From NCBI GenBank assembly GCA_035771175.1, contig CM069598.1, forward strand, positions 22,303,438 to 22,367,437: a DNA stretch of 64,000 nucleotides, read 5' to 3'. The DNA is from Paratinospora sagittata (lineage: Eukaryota; Streptophyta; Magnoliopsida; Ranunculales; Menispermaceae). This document shows, in pieces, positions 11,233 to 23,599 of this stretch (the stretch's first letter is position 1; each line of letters opens with the position of its first letter). The notes under the pieces are model-generated. The model did not search any database. It was not told the DNA's origin and worked only from the letters and a program-made list of their open reading frames with translations. Position numbers and translations under genes: made by a program.

Positions 11233-13162
11233 GTTATCTCAATGAACCCAATGACATGAATGTTTTGATGATTCCAAATATCTCCAGTTGGTCTATCTAA
11301 TGATTTTGTCAAGTGTTTCAGATTTATCAAGAATCAAGATCAAGGAACTGTGATCACAAGCCTATTGAACATCAAAGTAAAGTTCCGAGTTTGTCAGTAC
11401 TTAAAATGTAAAGTCTATCGAACATCTTACTCTCAGCAAGATTTTTATCGTTTGCATATTTTGATTGTAACATTTTAATCGTACCTTATGATTTCTAAAG
11501 TATTTGTTTTGATTAAAAGAAACAATAATGTTTTATTTAGTTTTAATTGAGAAATCAAAAATCACTTTTATAAAGTCTTTCAGGACGTTAATGTTTTAGT
11601 AGCGCCCTCTTGGACTTGATGAGTCAGGGCGTTGATAAAATGTTAGGACGCTAAGGTTGAGTTGAACTATTTAATAAGGACGCTTACTCGTTAGTAGTGA
11701 CCTTTTATCAACCTTTGAGAATGTCATGACGCTTACTTAGTTTCAGCTCGCTAAAAAATTTTCTTTTATCTTTAAGTGATTTCTATCTTTAAGGACATTG
11801 ATAAGTTATAAGTTGAATGAATTATCAGGACGCTACTTGTGTAGGAGTGCCCTCATCCTTAGAATCAACTTAAGTAACTTTCAAGACGCTCACCGTCTGT
11901 CAGCACGCTTAAACATTGTTTTAAAACTGCTTTTAATAGTTCAGGATGCTTACTCTTAAGTAGCGCCTTCATATGTATTGCGTTTTAAAAACAAAGCAGG
12001 ACGCTTCCTGCGAAGTAGCGCCCTCATGCTTTAAGTCGTTTAATTGTGAAAGCAAGTCAGGACGTTTATTATTTAGTAGTGCCCTCACTTCATTGTTCAG
12101 TAGGACGCTGATGTTCTATGAGCGCCCTCAAAGGAACAAAACGACAGAAATGATATTTTTACTGTTATGACATGTACGTATTTTTTTGCTATCTTTTCAG
12201 AACAACTTTTCGTACAAAATCAATTTTATGTATTTATAAGAGATATTCTCTGATTCACGAACCACGTCTTCTAAAACTTTTCTTATTGGTGTATCTGTAG
12301 AAAAATATAATATTCATGAATTGGGCAGTTGCTATTTTCGTGGTATATTCTAGCTGGTATGAGTAAACGTTCATATTTGAAATTCAAATTCAAATAAATA
12401 ACAACTTCATATCTACAAGTCTATAAATACAGACACTTAACAATTTGTTAAGCACCGAGAATTCTCTGAGCTAAAACATTTTTTGAAAGTTAGTCGAATT
12501 TTCATCTGGTCAAGAAAATGTATAAGTCAATCTGTTTTCACAGTAGTTTTCTTTGAGACTTTACGTATTCAAAAGATTTTCATACTAAGCTAATATTATA
12601 TCTTTATCTGAAAATCTATTTGAAATTTTGAACTGTGTTTACTCAAATCGTTCAGCACTGTTTTAACTTGTATCATTTTTACTGAAAAAGTAATTTGAGA
12701 GATAGTTTATAGGATACAGTTGTACTCAATTTCATATCATGTATATTGTATCAAGGTTGTAACAGTAATTACATAAACTACTGAGTTGATATTCTTCTGT
12801 CAACGAAGAAACAATAGTTCTCACACCCGTAAGTTGAGAAGAATTCAGGTCCATCTCACGCTCGTAAGTTGAGATAGGTTGGTCTAACGCTTTGAAGCTG
12901 AGCAATGTAACGATTATTCTCACACCCGCAAGTTGAGAAAATGCGTAACGATTTGATCTTCACCCGTAAGAAGGTCTATAGTGATAAGGTTAAAATCCTA
13001 ACTGAGGAGGTTAGGTAGTGGACGTAGGCAAGTAGCCGAACAACTATAAATCGACTGTGCATACTTGCTTATTTTTCTGCACTTTAATCTTGCCATTGTA
13101 ATTATTTTTTAAATTGTCTAAGTGTCTAATTTACCCTCCTCTTGGATATAACTGGGCCAACA
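11233..13162 (+). mobile_element. 5' LTR of copia-type element A
   Basis: This 1.93-kb LTR aligns with 18400-20271. It begins GTTATCTCAA (the TG of the terminus is lost here) and ends ACTGGGCCAACA. A TATA-like CTATAAATACAGAC lies at about 12422, which would place transcription start near 12450 and make the last 700 bp the RNA leader. The upstream part has an array of AGGACGCT/AGCGCCCT imperfect palindromes (11580-12125). The leader part has several ACCCGTAAG-loop hairpins (12818-12976). No TSD base is certain on this side because about 3 bp are missing. Confidence 0.9.
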
Positions 13163-13177
13163 ATTGATATCAGAGCA
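13163..13177 (+). promoter_or_regulatory. Element A primer-binding site
   Basis: ATTGATATCAGAGC directly follows the LTR. It corresponds to the common plant primer site TGGTATCAGAGC, complementary to initiator tRNA-Met, with one G-to-A change. It defines the 5' LTR end and supports a plus-strand orientation. Confidence 0.85.
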
Positions 13178-13209
13178 GTGTTGCTCTTCAAAGAAACTCC
13201 GCAATTTCT

Positions 13210-13900
13210 TTGATATCAATGGCAATGACCAGAGGGAACGTCATAGAAGTAGGTCAACCTTTAGACAGACCACCTCTGTTCAATAAAGATTGGTTTGAAA
13301 ATTGGATGATAAAGGTGAAATCCTTTCTTCGATCTAAGGATATCAGTCTATGGGAAATGGTTGTAAATGGCTACACCATGCCCAACAAGCCTATTGAGCT
13401 ATGGACAAATAAGAAAATACTAAATGACAAACTTAACGCTAAAGTGGTCTATGCCTTGTATTGTTCTCTACCAGAGGAAGAAGTAGAAAGGGTAGGTCAT
13501 CTTGAGAGTGCCAAGGAAATTTGGAAAACTCTCAAATCACTTCATTGTGAAAAGATGAACACTAGAGATGAAAAGCTGAAAAAGTCTGATAGACTATTCG
13601 ATGCTTTTGAGATATCAGAAGATGAATCACTCCATACGGCATGCAACAAATATCAATCCATTCTTGACGGAATTCTAGAATTGAATCAGGAAATACCTGC
13701 CGAAATATCTTTAGTATATTTCTGTGACAAACTTCCAAAGAGATGAAATGATAAGCTGACTATGTTAGCTGAATCTGTTGAACCATGAGAAATGAATTTA
13801 AAAGAGCTCTGTGATCTCTTGCAAACCATGGAAAGAAGGAATGAAACTAAAAACCAAGTTAAGAATATTAAAAGAGTCAATAACTCAGTTTGGGGTTCTA
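13210..13900 (+). pseudogene. Element A copia-type gag (first copy)
   Basis: The frame from 13210 encodes about 178 residues with PPLFNKDWFENWMIKVKSFL near the N terminus, as in the plant copia gag family (DUF4219/UBN2-type), and continues with AKEIWKTLKSLH. A TGA at 13744-13746 and a second stop near 13787 interrupt it, after which the frame reads on to about 13896. No CCHC zinc knuckle is seen. It would form the particle; here it is broken. Confidence 0.75.
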
Positions 13901-14155
13901 AAAAGTGAGTCTGTTCATGAGAACCTGCAACGTTTTATACTTATTGTAAATGAATTTGAACACTTTGGAAAAACATTATCTCATTCTACTTTAGTACAAT
14001 ATTATTTCAATAGTTTTCCTAAGAACTGGAAATATAAAATAGATTTTATAAACAAGTTCTCGAATCCATTTGAAATCAGTTTTCAAAAAATTAGTTATAT
14101 TTTGAGTGGGATAGAAACATCATCTGAGAGAGAGAAGACATTCTTGCAAATTTAG
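13811..14155 (+). pseudogene. Element A second gag-like segment
   Basis: A different frame encodes ESVHENLQRFILIVNEFEHF and then FNSFPKNWKYKIDFI. This has the same layout as the central part of copia gag (a short helix region, then a PKNW-like motif). The first gag frame already contains its own version of this region (NKYQSILDGILELN and YFCDKLPKRW). The element thus seems to hold two partial gag segments of different sequence, perhaps from recombination between related elements. Confidence 0.5.
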
Positions 14156-14159
14156 CAAC

Positions 14160-15005
14160 CAGGAGTGGAAGTGAACTTGCTGATGATATACACTCTCTGT
14201 GTCATCAATCCTCAGCAAGCACATCCAAAACGCTTAATGAAAGACATCCTGATAGAATGTCGATAAAGAAGTCAGCATGGAGGACAAAGATAACGAACTA
14301 TCTCAGTTGCTTCAAATTGAGACAGAGCGCTCAAATCGAGGACTTTGCAATACCCTGAGGTAAAAGTCAAAAACTATGCAAAGGTATAAAAGTCTCTCTC
14401 ATCACAAATGTTATTATCAGAATATTTTTATCAGTAATAAATAATTGTCTTTAATCATGCAATGCTTAGAATGTTCAAACAATTTCTTCATGTTCAAATT
14501 ATTACGGAATGGTTAATGGTGTATAACTTATGATATTGTTCAACCATGCATTACTTAAGGCTATTTGGTCAAATCTAACAAATAGCAATGGTTAATGTCC
14601 TAAAGAGAGATATCGACTAGTGAGGATGCTAACGCGTACATTAGCTTTACTCGATGATGATCACTAGTCAGACGTAAGACGCTGCTCGGTCACAAATAGA
14701 AAATAACATAAACCGCCTTTAGTGACTAGGAAGTGTCATGTGCTTAAGTGTGCGTCAGGAGCAAGCTTATCGCTTTCTCACTATAAAATCAAACTTTTGT
14801 AACTTAGCTGTTACTTTTCACCTTTTGTGCCTTAGGACGCTTCAACGAGAATTTACCTGAACTCGCCTCAGATTTACCGCTGAATCTTCATCTTTAACCC
14901 TTGGTAAATCATGTTCTCTGTTTGTTTCTGAATCTTCTATTCTTCATTGTATCAGTCCCTGTCTTGTTACCTCAGTTCTTCATATTCTTTTATCTGATTT
15001 TGTCA
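14160..15005 (+). other. Element A internal non-coding region
   Basis: No open frame or recognisable pol motif was found between the gag remnants and the downstream ORF. A repetitive GACGCT-type motif like that in the LTR recurs near 14685 and 14828. The stretch 14820-15005 is pyrimidine-rich and resembles a 5' leader for the next ORF, which has an ATG at 15006. Confidence 0.45.
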
Positions 15006-18000
15006 ATGGCACCCAAACCGGAAAAGCTTCGCCCCTTTTCTGCTAGAAAATGAGCTGTGTCGCCATCATCACCTCCAAATAGGAGTGCGAGACCAAGAAC
15101 TGAACCAACTCAAGCCGAATTGGCTGAGGAACCCACACCTCATACCAAAACCGCTTCTAAACCACCTCACCCACCTTCTTCTCAGATGAGAAGAAAATGA
15201 GATAATTCCGAAAAGCTCATGAACCGAGCTGTGATTGATGGAAGCTATGTCGATTTCGACTTTTTCATCAACTCCCATCTAGACATTTTCTCTCAGTTTG
15301 AGTTCCAAGGTTGGATTGATTTACTTACTTTAAACTCAAGATGGTACCCCAACCTCGTCAGACAATTCTATGCAAACAAGGTCAATAAACCCGGCTCTGA
15401 ACTCTCAAAACAATCAGTGGTAAAGGGAAAATCTGTTGAAATTTCTCCCGGATTCTTCTCTAAAGCATTATCTTTGCCAAATGATGAAAGTGCTCACAAA
15501 CTTTCATTTACCAAAAATAAAGTTCAGTATCCAGGCTACAACAGCCTTGCCGCTCTTAATCTTGTTTCTAGGAAAAAGGACAACTCTTTTGTTGACAAAA
15601 AGCTTACCAACCAGTATTTTGAACTCATTCCCAGAATCATCCACAACATCATTACTCACATTATTCAGCCTAAGACCGACAGCAGGGGTAATGTGAATGA
15701 TTTAGAATTATTCTTAATATGGTGTATTTTGGAGAAGAAGAAAGTGAATCTCGCCCACATTCTCATGCATGTAATGAATACGGTGGTTAGTAGAGGAGGA
15801 GGTCTGCCACTTGGTATGTACGTCACCACTCTGTTCGAAAGATGTGGCATCGATTTCAATAGAGAAACCTTCACGGAGACTAGCAAATACAACTGCATTG
15901 GTTAAACCACTGTTAAATTGATGAGATACACTTATTTCCCTACTTTGGAAAGATGGTTTCCAATGTCAGAAGTTCCACTTGAAGGTGAATCCAGTGGAAA
16001 AGATGAAACAAGAGTAGAAGATGTCTTAGTAATAGCGAAGGAAGCCACCCAAGCTTCTACCACTCATGAAGAACAAGCTGCACAAGAAGAAGCTGTTCCC
16101 ATAGTTATTCCAAAGCATGTTTCAATTGATGATGTAGAAATTGAACATGTAGAACAAGTTGTTCATGCTGAAGGGCATCCAATGGAAGAGGTGATCCAAA
16201 TTGCTCAAGTTGATGTTGAAGAACATCTGCATGGGTTGGAAACCTTTGATGTAATCATGAAAGACATCACCAAATAAAGAGTTAGTGAGGACTCAGATAA
16301 GACCATCTCCAGACCGCCATCTCCATTTAATATTCCTGCATCAATGGAATCTCGTGACTCGCAAAAAAATGGTCTGATGGTGTGCAATGTAAAAATTCAT
16401 AGGGTTATGATTTGGCTATCATACCCTATTAGGGAGATGACATGAATGGAGAAGTTGATGAAGAGGATCATGTTGAAGATTTTCATGAGGCCAATGCTAA
16501 ATTTCAAGCAGAAGATGAAGTGGAAAATATTTATGAGGAAAGCTCATCTAATCATGAGCAACCTTCTTATCCATCCTCAAGCAGGCCAAAAGATGAATTC
16601 TTCTGAGAGGAAGACTTTCTCAGACGAGTAAGAGAAGATTAGATTTTTGTCATGTCTCAACTAATGACTCGTTTGGAACAGAACCAAGTTCAGTTGAAAA
16701 ATGAGACATTGTCAGAAGTTCGAGAATATCTGAAAGCACATGAGAGAGTTGAGATTAATGAGATCAAAGAACTTAACTCTCACATGATCAAGGCAACTGA
16801 ATTGCTCGAGAAGTTGTCTCAATAAATGGCCAACCAGTTAAAAGTCATGCAGTCCTTGCCTTCATCGAGCTCCACTCCATCATCATCACTTGATGATTTT
16901 ATTAAGACAATTCTGGAGGACATGCGATAGATCAAGAAATTCATAAATGCCTTTTTTGTTGCTGTTCCGTCAAGATTGGCAGTCCCTCAACAACCTCTAG
17001 CTAGACCTCAAGATCCACAGAGTCGCACAATGCCAGCTACGCCAAGTCGTGCTGCCAATGCTATAACTGAAGAGGCTTTGAAAAAGATTCTTGAAGAAAT
17101 TCAAAGCTTGAGAGGTAAAATGGCTTAATCCTCTAGAGATAAGTCCATTTCTGAAACTCTGCAATCAGTTTTGGATGCTATCTTGGAACAAGTAACGAGC
17201 AAGACAATGCTTGATTTGGTGTTGTAAGCCATCTCCAATCTGAAGGAGAGATACTGCAAGGCCAACACCAACAGAGGATGGTAGACTAACCAAGATTCTA
17301 GACTTGGTTACTCGTGCTATTGAGAAATTACAAAACTTGGAGAACAAGATGCCTTTCCTTGTCACAACCATTATGGATCTGTCTTATACTGTCATCAAAG
17401 CTACAAATCGAATGAAAGGAGTCGTAGGCTTCTTTGAAGACCTCTTCAAGGCAATGAACAGTAGGATGCATTCTACTATTTGGTATATTGCCTCTAGCAT
17501 GAAACGCTTTACAATGCTCTTTCATCTGTTGAAGAAGAAAGGTGTCAAAGTTTCACCTGCACCACGGGCTCCAGCCTTCACACGTCCTCAAGGACCCCAC
17601 GAGTCTGACAATCTTCTTGGAATATTATAATGTGAAGATGAAGATGAATCGGATGAAGAGCCATTGCATAAAATCAGTCGAAGAGTGTCTCCACCCCCAG
17701 AACTCTCATTAGAAACTTTCCCAGATCCTAAACGCAAGCGACCCATCAGGCCAGAATTTGAAGGTCACACACTTTCTCTTTAGTTTGCTCAAGGTTTTGC
17801 GGAACGAAAAGCAAAAGGTTTCAAACTTGGTCCACCTCTTCATCCATTTAAATTTGGTGTTTCCAAGCATGCTCATGAAAAATTCATTGAAAAATCTAGG
17901 AAGGGTATTGTAATTGATGAATTTGTCAGCAATGTGAGACAGAGCACACGTGGTTCTTTAAGACCACAAGCACCAAGGAAACCCAAGAATTTTGTACCCA

Positions 18001-18071
18001 GTTCCAGTGGATCCAAGAAGGATGAGGAGGCCGAAAGTAAAAAGAAAGGGAAGGGTCCAAGTACCGGCTAA
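15006..18071 (+). pseudogene. Plant-transposon-protein-like ORF carried by element A
   Basis: A former ORF of about 3 kb starts at the ATG at 15006. It runs through many stops (first at 15048) and frame changes to a basic C terminus near 18071. The best conserved part (15219-15905, 228 residues) contains WYPNLVRQFYAN, a VKGKSVEISPGFFSKALSLP stretch, then HILMHVMNTVV and LPLGMYVTTLFE. These are features of the 'putative plant transposon protein' domain (PF20167-type) found in many plant transposons. Acidic and coiled-coil stretches follow (15918-16277, 16650-17120), then Lys/Ser-rich sequence. No integrase, RT or RNase H is present. Its function is unknown. Confidence 0.65.
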
Positions 18072-18385
18072 GCCTACCCACTTTTTGATGTTTTCAAAAT
18101 GGGGAAAAGAGATTGTAGATATTAAGGCTAAATTAGCTCAAGAAGGAAGCCACATGTAAGGGGGAGTTCTATCAAAGTTACTGTGTTCTATCCAAGTTAA
18201 TGTATTCATTCTTGTTTATAATTTACATTGTTTGTATTCTGCACTGTTTGCAGATATCTTACCATGTAATTATATGATTAAAATCAAATAGAACTGACAT
18301 GACTGCAGATATCGTTCTAAATTCATTATATGTTTGTTTACATGAATATATTTGTCTGCATGATCTCTGAGTATTTGAAATCATC

Positions 18386-18399
18386 AAAAAGGGGGAGAT
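18386..18399 (+). promoter_or_regulatory. Element A polypurine tract
   Basis: AAAAAGGGGGAGAT lies immediately before the 3' LTR start (TGTTATCTC at 18400). Such a tract primes plus-strand DNA synthesis in LTR retrotransposons and fixes the LTR boundary. Confidence 0.9.
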
Positions 18400-20271
18400 T
18401 GTTATCTCAATAAACCCCATGAAATGAATGTTTTGATGATTCCAAATATCTCCAATTGGTCTATCTAATGATCTTGTCAAGTGTTTCAAATTTATCAAGA
18501 ATCAAGATCAAGGAACTGTAATCACAAGCCTATTGAACATCAAAGTAAAGTTCTGAGTCTGTCAGTACTTAAAATGTAAAGTCTATCGATCATCTTACTC
18601 AGCAAGATTTTTATCGTTTGCATATTTTGATCGTAACATTTTAATTGTACCTTATGATTTCTAAAGTATTTGTTTTGATTAAAAGAAACAATGATGTTTT
18701 ATCTAGTTTTAATTAAGAAATCAAAAATCATTTTTATATAGTCTTTCAGGATGCTAATGTTTTAGCAGCGCCCTCTTGGACTTAATGAGTCTGGACGCTG
18801 ATAAAATGTTAGGACGCTCAAGGTTGAGTTGAACTATTTAATAAGGATGCTTACTCGTTAGTAGTGACCTTCTTTTATCAACCTTTGAGAATGTCAGGAC
18901 GTTGACTTAGTTTCAGCTCGCTAAAAGATTTTCTTTTATCTTTAAGTAATTTCTATCTTTAAGGACGTTGATAAGTTATAAGTTGAATGAATTATCAGGA
19001 CGCTACTTGTGTAAGAGTGCTCTCATCCTTAGAATCAACTTAAGTAACTTTCAGGACGCTCACCGTCCGTTAGCGCGCATAAACATTGTTTTAAAATTAT
19101 TTTTAATAGTTCATGACGCTTACTCTTGAGTAGCGCCTTCATATGTTTTGCGTTTTTAAAACAAAGCAGGACACTTACTGTGAAGTAGCGTCGTCATGCT
19201 TTAAGTCGTTTAATTGTCAAAGCAAGTCAGGACGCTTATTATTTAGTAGTGCCCTCACTTCATTGTTCAGTAGGACGCTGATGTTCTATGAGCTCCCTCA
19301 AAGGAACAAAACGACATAAATGATATTTTTACTGTTCTGTATTTGTAAGAGATATTCTCTGATTCACGAACCACGTCTTCTAAAACTTTCCTTATTGGTG
19401 TATCTGGAGAGAAAAAAAATATTCATGAATTGTGTAGTTGCTATTTACGTGGTATATTCTAGTTGTTGTGAGTAAACGTTCATATTTGAAATTCAAATTC
19501 AAATGAACAACAGCTTCATCTCTACAAGTCTATAAATACAGACACTTAACAATTTGTTAAGCACCGAAAATTCTCTCAGCTAAAACTTTTTTTGAAAGTT
19601 AGTTGAATTTTCATATGGTCAAGAAAACGTATAAGTCAATATGTTTTCACAGTAGTTTTCTTTGAGACTTTGCGTATTCAAAAGATTTTCATACTGAGCT
19701 AACATTTTATCTTTATCTAAAAATCTATTTGAAGTTTTGAATTGTTTTCACTCAAACCGTTTAGCACTGTTTTAACTTATATCATTGTTGCTGTAAGAGT
19801 AATTTGAGAGATAGTTCATAAGATACAGTTGTACTCAATTTCATATCCTGTATATTGTATCAAGGTTGTAACAGTAGTTACATAAATTACTGAGTTGATA
19901 TTCTTCTGTCAACGAAGAAACGGTAGTTCTCACACCCGTAAGTTGAGAAGGATTCAGGTCCATCTCACACCCATAAGTTGAGATAGGTTGGTCTCACGTC
20001 TTGAAGCTGAGTAGTGTAACGGTTGTTCTCACACCCGCAAGTTGAGAAAAGGTGTAACGATTTGATCTTCACCCGTAAGAAGGTCTATAGTGATAAAGTT
20101 AAAATCCTAACTATGGAGGTTAGGTAGTGGACGTAGGCAAGTAGCCGAACCACTATAAATCGACTGTGCATACTTGCTTATTTTTCTGTACTTAAATCTT
20201 ATCATTGTAATTATTTTTTAAATTGTCTAAGTGTCTAATTTACCCCCCTCTTGGACATAACTGGGCCAACA
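18400..20271 (+). mobile_element. 3' LTR of element A
   Basis: The 1872-bp LTR starts TGTTATCTCAAT and ends CTGGGCCAACA. It repeats the 5' LTR, with its palindrome array (18745-19315), TATA-like box (about 19529) and leader hairpins (19927-20085), and lacks a segment of several tens of bases near 19336. It is followed by GAGGT (20272-20276), which matches the host sequence AAGAGGT before the 5' LTR. This is a 5-bp target duplication. Confidence 0.9.
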
Positions 20272-20469
20272 GAGGTGCCTATAGATGTGCAATTGGGTGA
20301 TCTTACTACATCATATGTTGATTTAGTGCCTACCAATGTGGAAGGGTGTTTGAATGTCGTAGAGTGTACTTTTGTCTTTGAGGATCCGTGTGTCCAAGGG
20401 ATACAGGCTAAAGTTGTGGAGGTCAATAATGATGTTCAATGCCATTTAGAGGTGCTTGAAAATCAATGA
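20272..20469 (+). pseudogene. Element G gag-like region, 3' part
   Basis: Directly after element A the frame interrupted at 11232 resumes (EVPIDVQLGDLTTSY...). It runs about 65 codons to a TGA at 20467-20469. The duplicated GAGGT lets the two halves meet in the same frame at a Glu-Val pair. No recognisable protease or RT follows, so element G was already without pol before element A inserted. Confidence 0.65.
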
Positions 20470-22407
20470 ATATTTCGATGACTTTCCTCTGTTAGATGAG
20501 AGTGATGCTTCATCGGCCTTTGTGTTTCTATTTGAGGATCATTCATATGAGTTTTTGTAGGAGAAGTGCACAAGTCCGGTGATTTCTTCATTAATGTTGA
20601 ACAATGAGGAAGAGGGAGGATGCTAGAAATAATGAGGAAACATACTCGATTTAATCGAGTAGAAGAAGTCGGGCTGAGGACTTTAAACTAAGCGCTTGTT
20701 GGGAGGCAACCCATCGGTTTTAGTGTTTATTTATTTATTTTTGTGTTCTTTTATTTCTTTTAGTTTGTAGTAGTTTAATTGCCATTACTTGACTTATTTC
20801 TTGTCTTTTCCTACCCAGGTTCTAATTCAAGTTTGGGTGTCCTCTAGGATGCTACATGGAAAAGAGGATGGAGCACTTGTGTGGAGACTTCTACCCTTGG
20901 GGGTAGGGGGTTTCTAACCTTGCCTTTTATTTTTCCATCCTATCTCTTATTACTTGTTCTTTTTATGCATTGAGGACAATGCTTGTTTTAAGTTTGGGGG
21001 TAGAGTCAAGAAAATTTTTGTTTTTCTTTTCTTGGCATGGTTAGGATTTGTTAGTTTCATGGCATAGAATAGGCTAGGTTATCATATTTTTTTACAAATT
21101 TTAATTTGATTTTATCTTTGTCCGAATGGCCAATGATAAGAGAACATGTATATGATCATGACTTTAGGATAATGTAGAGAGATATTTTAAGTCTGTGTGC
21201 TTGATTCGACTTTTAGCTTAGCTTTGTTGGAAATTCTCTGCATGGCTAGTGTGGTTGATGTTGTGAAATCATGACTTGTTTGGATTGGATTTGTGAAAGT
21301 AAAGTTATATATATTAGATCTCTAGAAATCTTAGAACAAGTTTGATTATCACTTGAGGCGAAATCCTAGAGAACATGTCATGAGAAAAATGATTTAGGCC
21401 ATGTTTTGAAAAGTTTGAGCCATATAGCCTACCTTATTTTTTTATTATATGCTTAGTCAATCATTTTGAACTTTATGATCTTTTCTTTGTTACCTATGCA
21501 TTGGATAACATGAGCCGAATATGTTTAAATTCCTCGTTTTTCAACCTATGTATCATATACACTATTATGTTGGAGTGTTATCTTTTTGAGGGTTGAAAGT
21601 GTGAATAAAAGTATGAAAAGAAGGTGATGAAGTGAAATACTGTTGAGTTGGAAGTTTGCTTATTTTATGAGCTTCTTAGAGAAAAAAGAAAAAAAAAAAA
21701 GAAGGAAAGAAGGAAAAAAAAAAAAGGATGTTATGCCCATGTTATGAAAAGAAACAAGTTTAGGAGTGTATTATTTTATATAAAAAAAAATGCAAACAAT
21801 ACAAGAATGGGGAGTGAATGGAAAAGTGGGTATATGTGTTGAAATTAGGTTTTTGATTCTAAATGTAATGTTGTGGATGTTTGTAAATGATCAAAGTGTT
21901 TAGGGTGTTTTGAGCCTAAATTTTTTTCTATTTTTTCTACCTATGAACCTTGGCCTGAGATTACAACCTAGGAAAGACCTATTGATTCTAAATGGCATGT
22001 GATCTACATTAGTGGAGAGTGGTATGAAAGATTTTCCTATGAGATTCACTATATATATATATCTATTTGAGATCACTTACACTTTATACTTGTTTGCATT
22101 TATTTATGAATTTCATGAGTGGTTTTATAAGTTGACTATGTGGTGGTATGTTTGAGAATGAAAGATGAGGTTAGGTGAGGAGTTAGATTGAAAATCTAGA
22201 CATCTCTAACATTCTTGAAATTGTCTAATGAGTTATTATCTTTCAATGTGATCTTAGAGGCCATGATGATGATATGCATGTATATTTTGAATCAAATTTT
22301 AATTTGTTTGATAATAGGATGGTAGATTATTGATTTATTTGTTTGTTGAGTTTTTGTTTTATTTTTTCTTTGCTCCGGACGATCAAAGTCCTAAGTTTGG
22401 GGGTGTT
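20470..22407 (+). mobile_element. Element G 3' internal non-coding region
   Basis: This region lacks coding signal. It has a near-perfect hairpin ACTCGATTTAATCGAGT (20644-20660) and the block GCGCTTGTTGGGAGGCAACC (20692-20711), which recurs in the 3' region of many plant Athila/Tat elements. A purine tract (about 21665-21728) precedes the part duplicated at 8362-9043. The polypurine tract AAGTTTGGGGGTG ends just before the right LTR at 22408. Confidence 0.75.
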
Positions 22408-23599
22408 TGATAAGTAGGTATTTAGTATATGTTTTGGAGCATGTTTTAGGTGTGTTTTATGGTATTTAGTTCATATATTAGGTTATTTTATCATAAATTA
22501 GGTTATTTGATATTTTAGTTACATTTTGGTGTTTTTTCACTATTTCGGTTTGAATTTTTATAGGTTGGTTCATGAGATTATTAAAGCATGATACTCACTT
22601 GATTTTGGTTGTTTTGATGGACCTAAAGTGGACTTGGAAGTTGGAAACAAGTTACATAAAGTTTGACTGAAGATACATGGAGCAACCAAGGCAAAAGATG
22701 AAAAATTGGCTAAGTCCACAAGCAAGAAGGGGTGCAAAAATCTAGCAAGTGGGTGCCACGACACCAGGGTTCGAGACTATTTTGGAAACTTTCTAATTTC
22801 GAGTGTTTTTGCCATAACTTCATCAATTCAACTTCGAATTAGACGCGGTTTGTTTCTATGGACTTGATAAGTAAAACATTATGAAGAGGAAAAGGGGACG
22901 AAAATTGGAGGAGAAAAATATTGTGAAGAGCAAGGAAGACGGCTAGGGTTTGAAGCGAAGAAGAGCAAGATTGAAGATCAATGAAGAATCTCCAATACTT
23001 TCACTTCCTTCTACTTAGCTTTCCTGGTTTTTTATTCATGTTCATCATATTATTTCATGCTTTCATGTTTTTTACTCATGAACTAAATCCTTTATGTAGA
23101 GGTGTAGATTAATCCAAACTCGATACTATGCTTTAGGTTTTATTGTTTTGATTATTGTCAATAAAGTTTCCAGTTTATTTATGTTTTTTTGGGTGTAATG
23201 CTTTTAATCCCTTGGCCAAGGATTGAATGATTCTAGACTTGAAATAAGTTCCCAAGAGGAGGTATTTTGGGTTGGAACAAGGAAGATATAACCTGGGTGA
23301 TCGTGAGACTGAGAGGAGATTGAAATATACCTTGAAGTCATTGAAGATAACCATAGATTTTAACCTCTAGACGTTTCTTCTATTGATTTCTCTTATTCTA
23401 CATTGCATTGGTTTAGTTTACTTTCTAGTTAGTTAATTGTTTATTTATTTCACTTAATCACTCAAATCTGATTTTCTAAATAAAGTTAGGGTTAGTGAAA
23501 CGATATTTAGTGTGAGTGTCAATCCTAAAGGACGACAACCTAATATCTTTTCGGTTCTATATTATAACTTGACACCATGCGCTTGCGGTTTTGCACACA
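22408..23599 (+). mobile_element. Right LTR of element G
   Basis: The LTR starts TGATAAGTAGG and ends GCACACA, about 1192 bp. Compared with the left LTR it lacks about 175 bp, with the gap at about 23360 (left-copy positions about 9988-10163). Otherwise the two align throughout. The sequence right after it (ACAATACTC) belongs to element B, so element G and its tandem copy sit next to a truncated family B element. Confidence 0.85.

Noticed and set aside
12818..12976. Leader hairpins as bacterial-type terminators or riboswitches
   Set aside because: They lie in a eukaryotic LTR leader without U-tracts. Repetition with a fixed loop does not match a known riboswitch.
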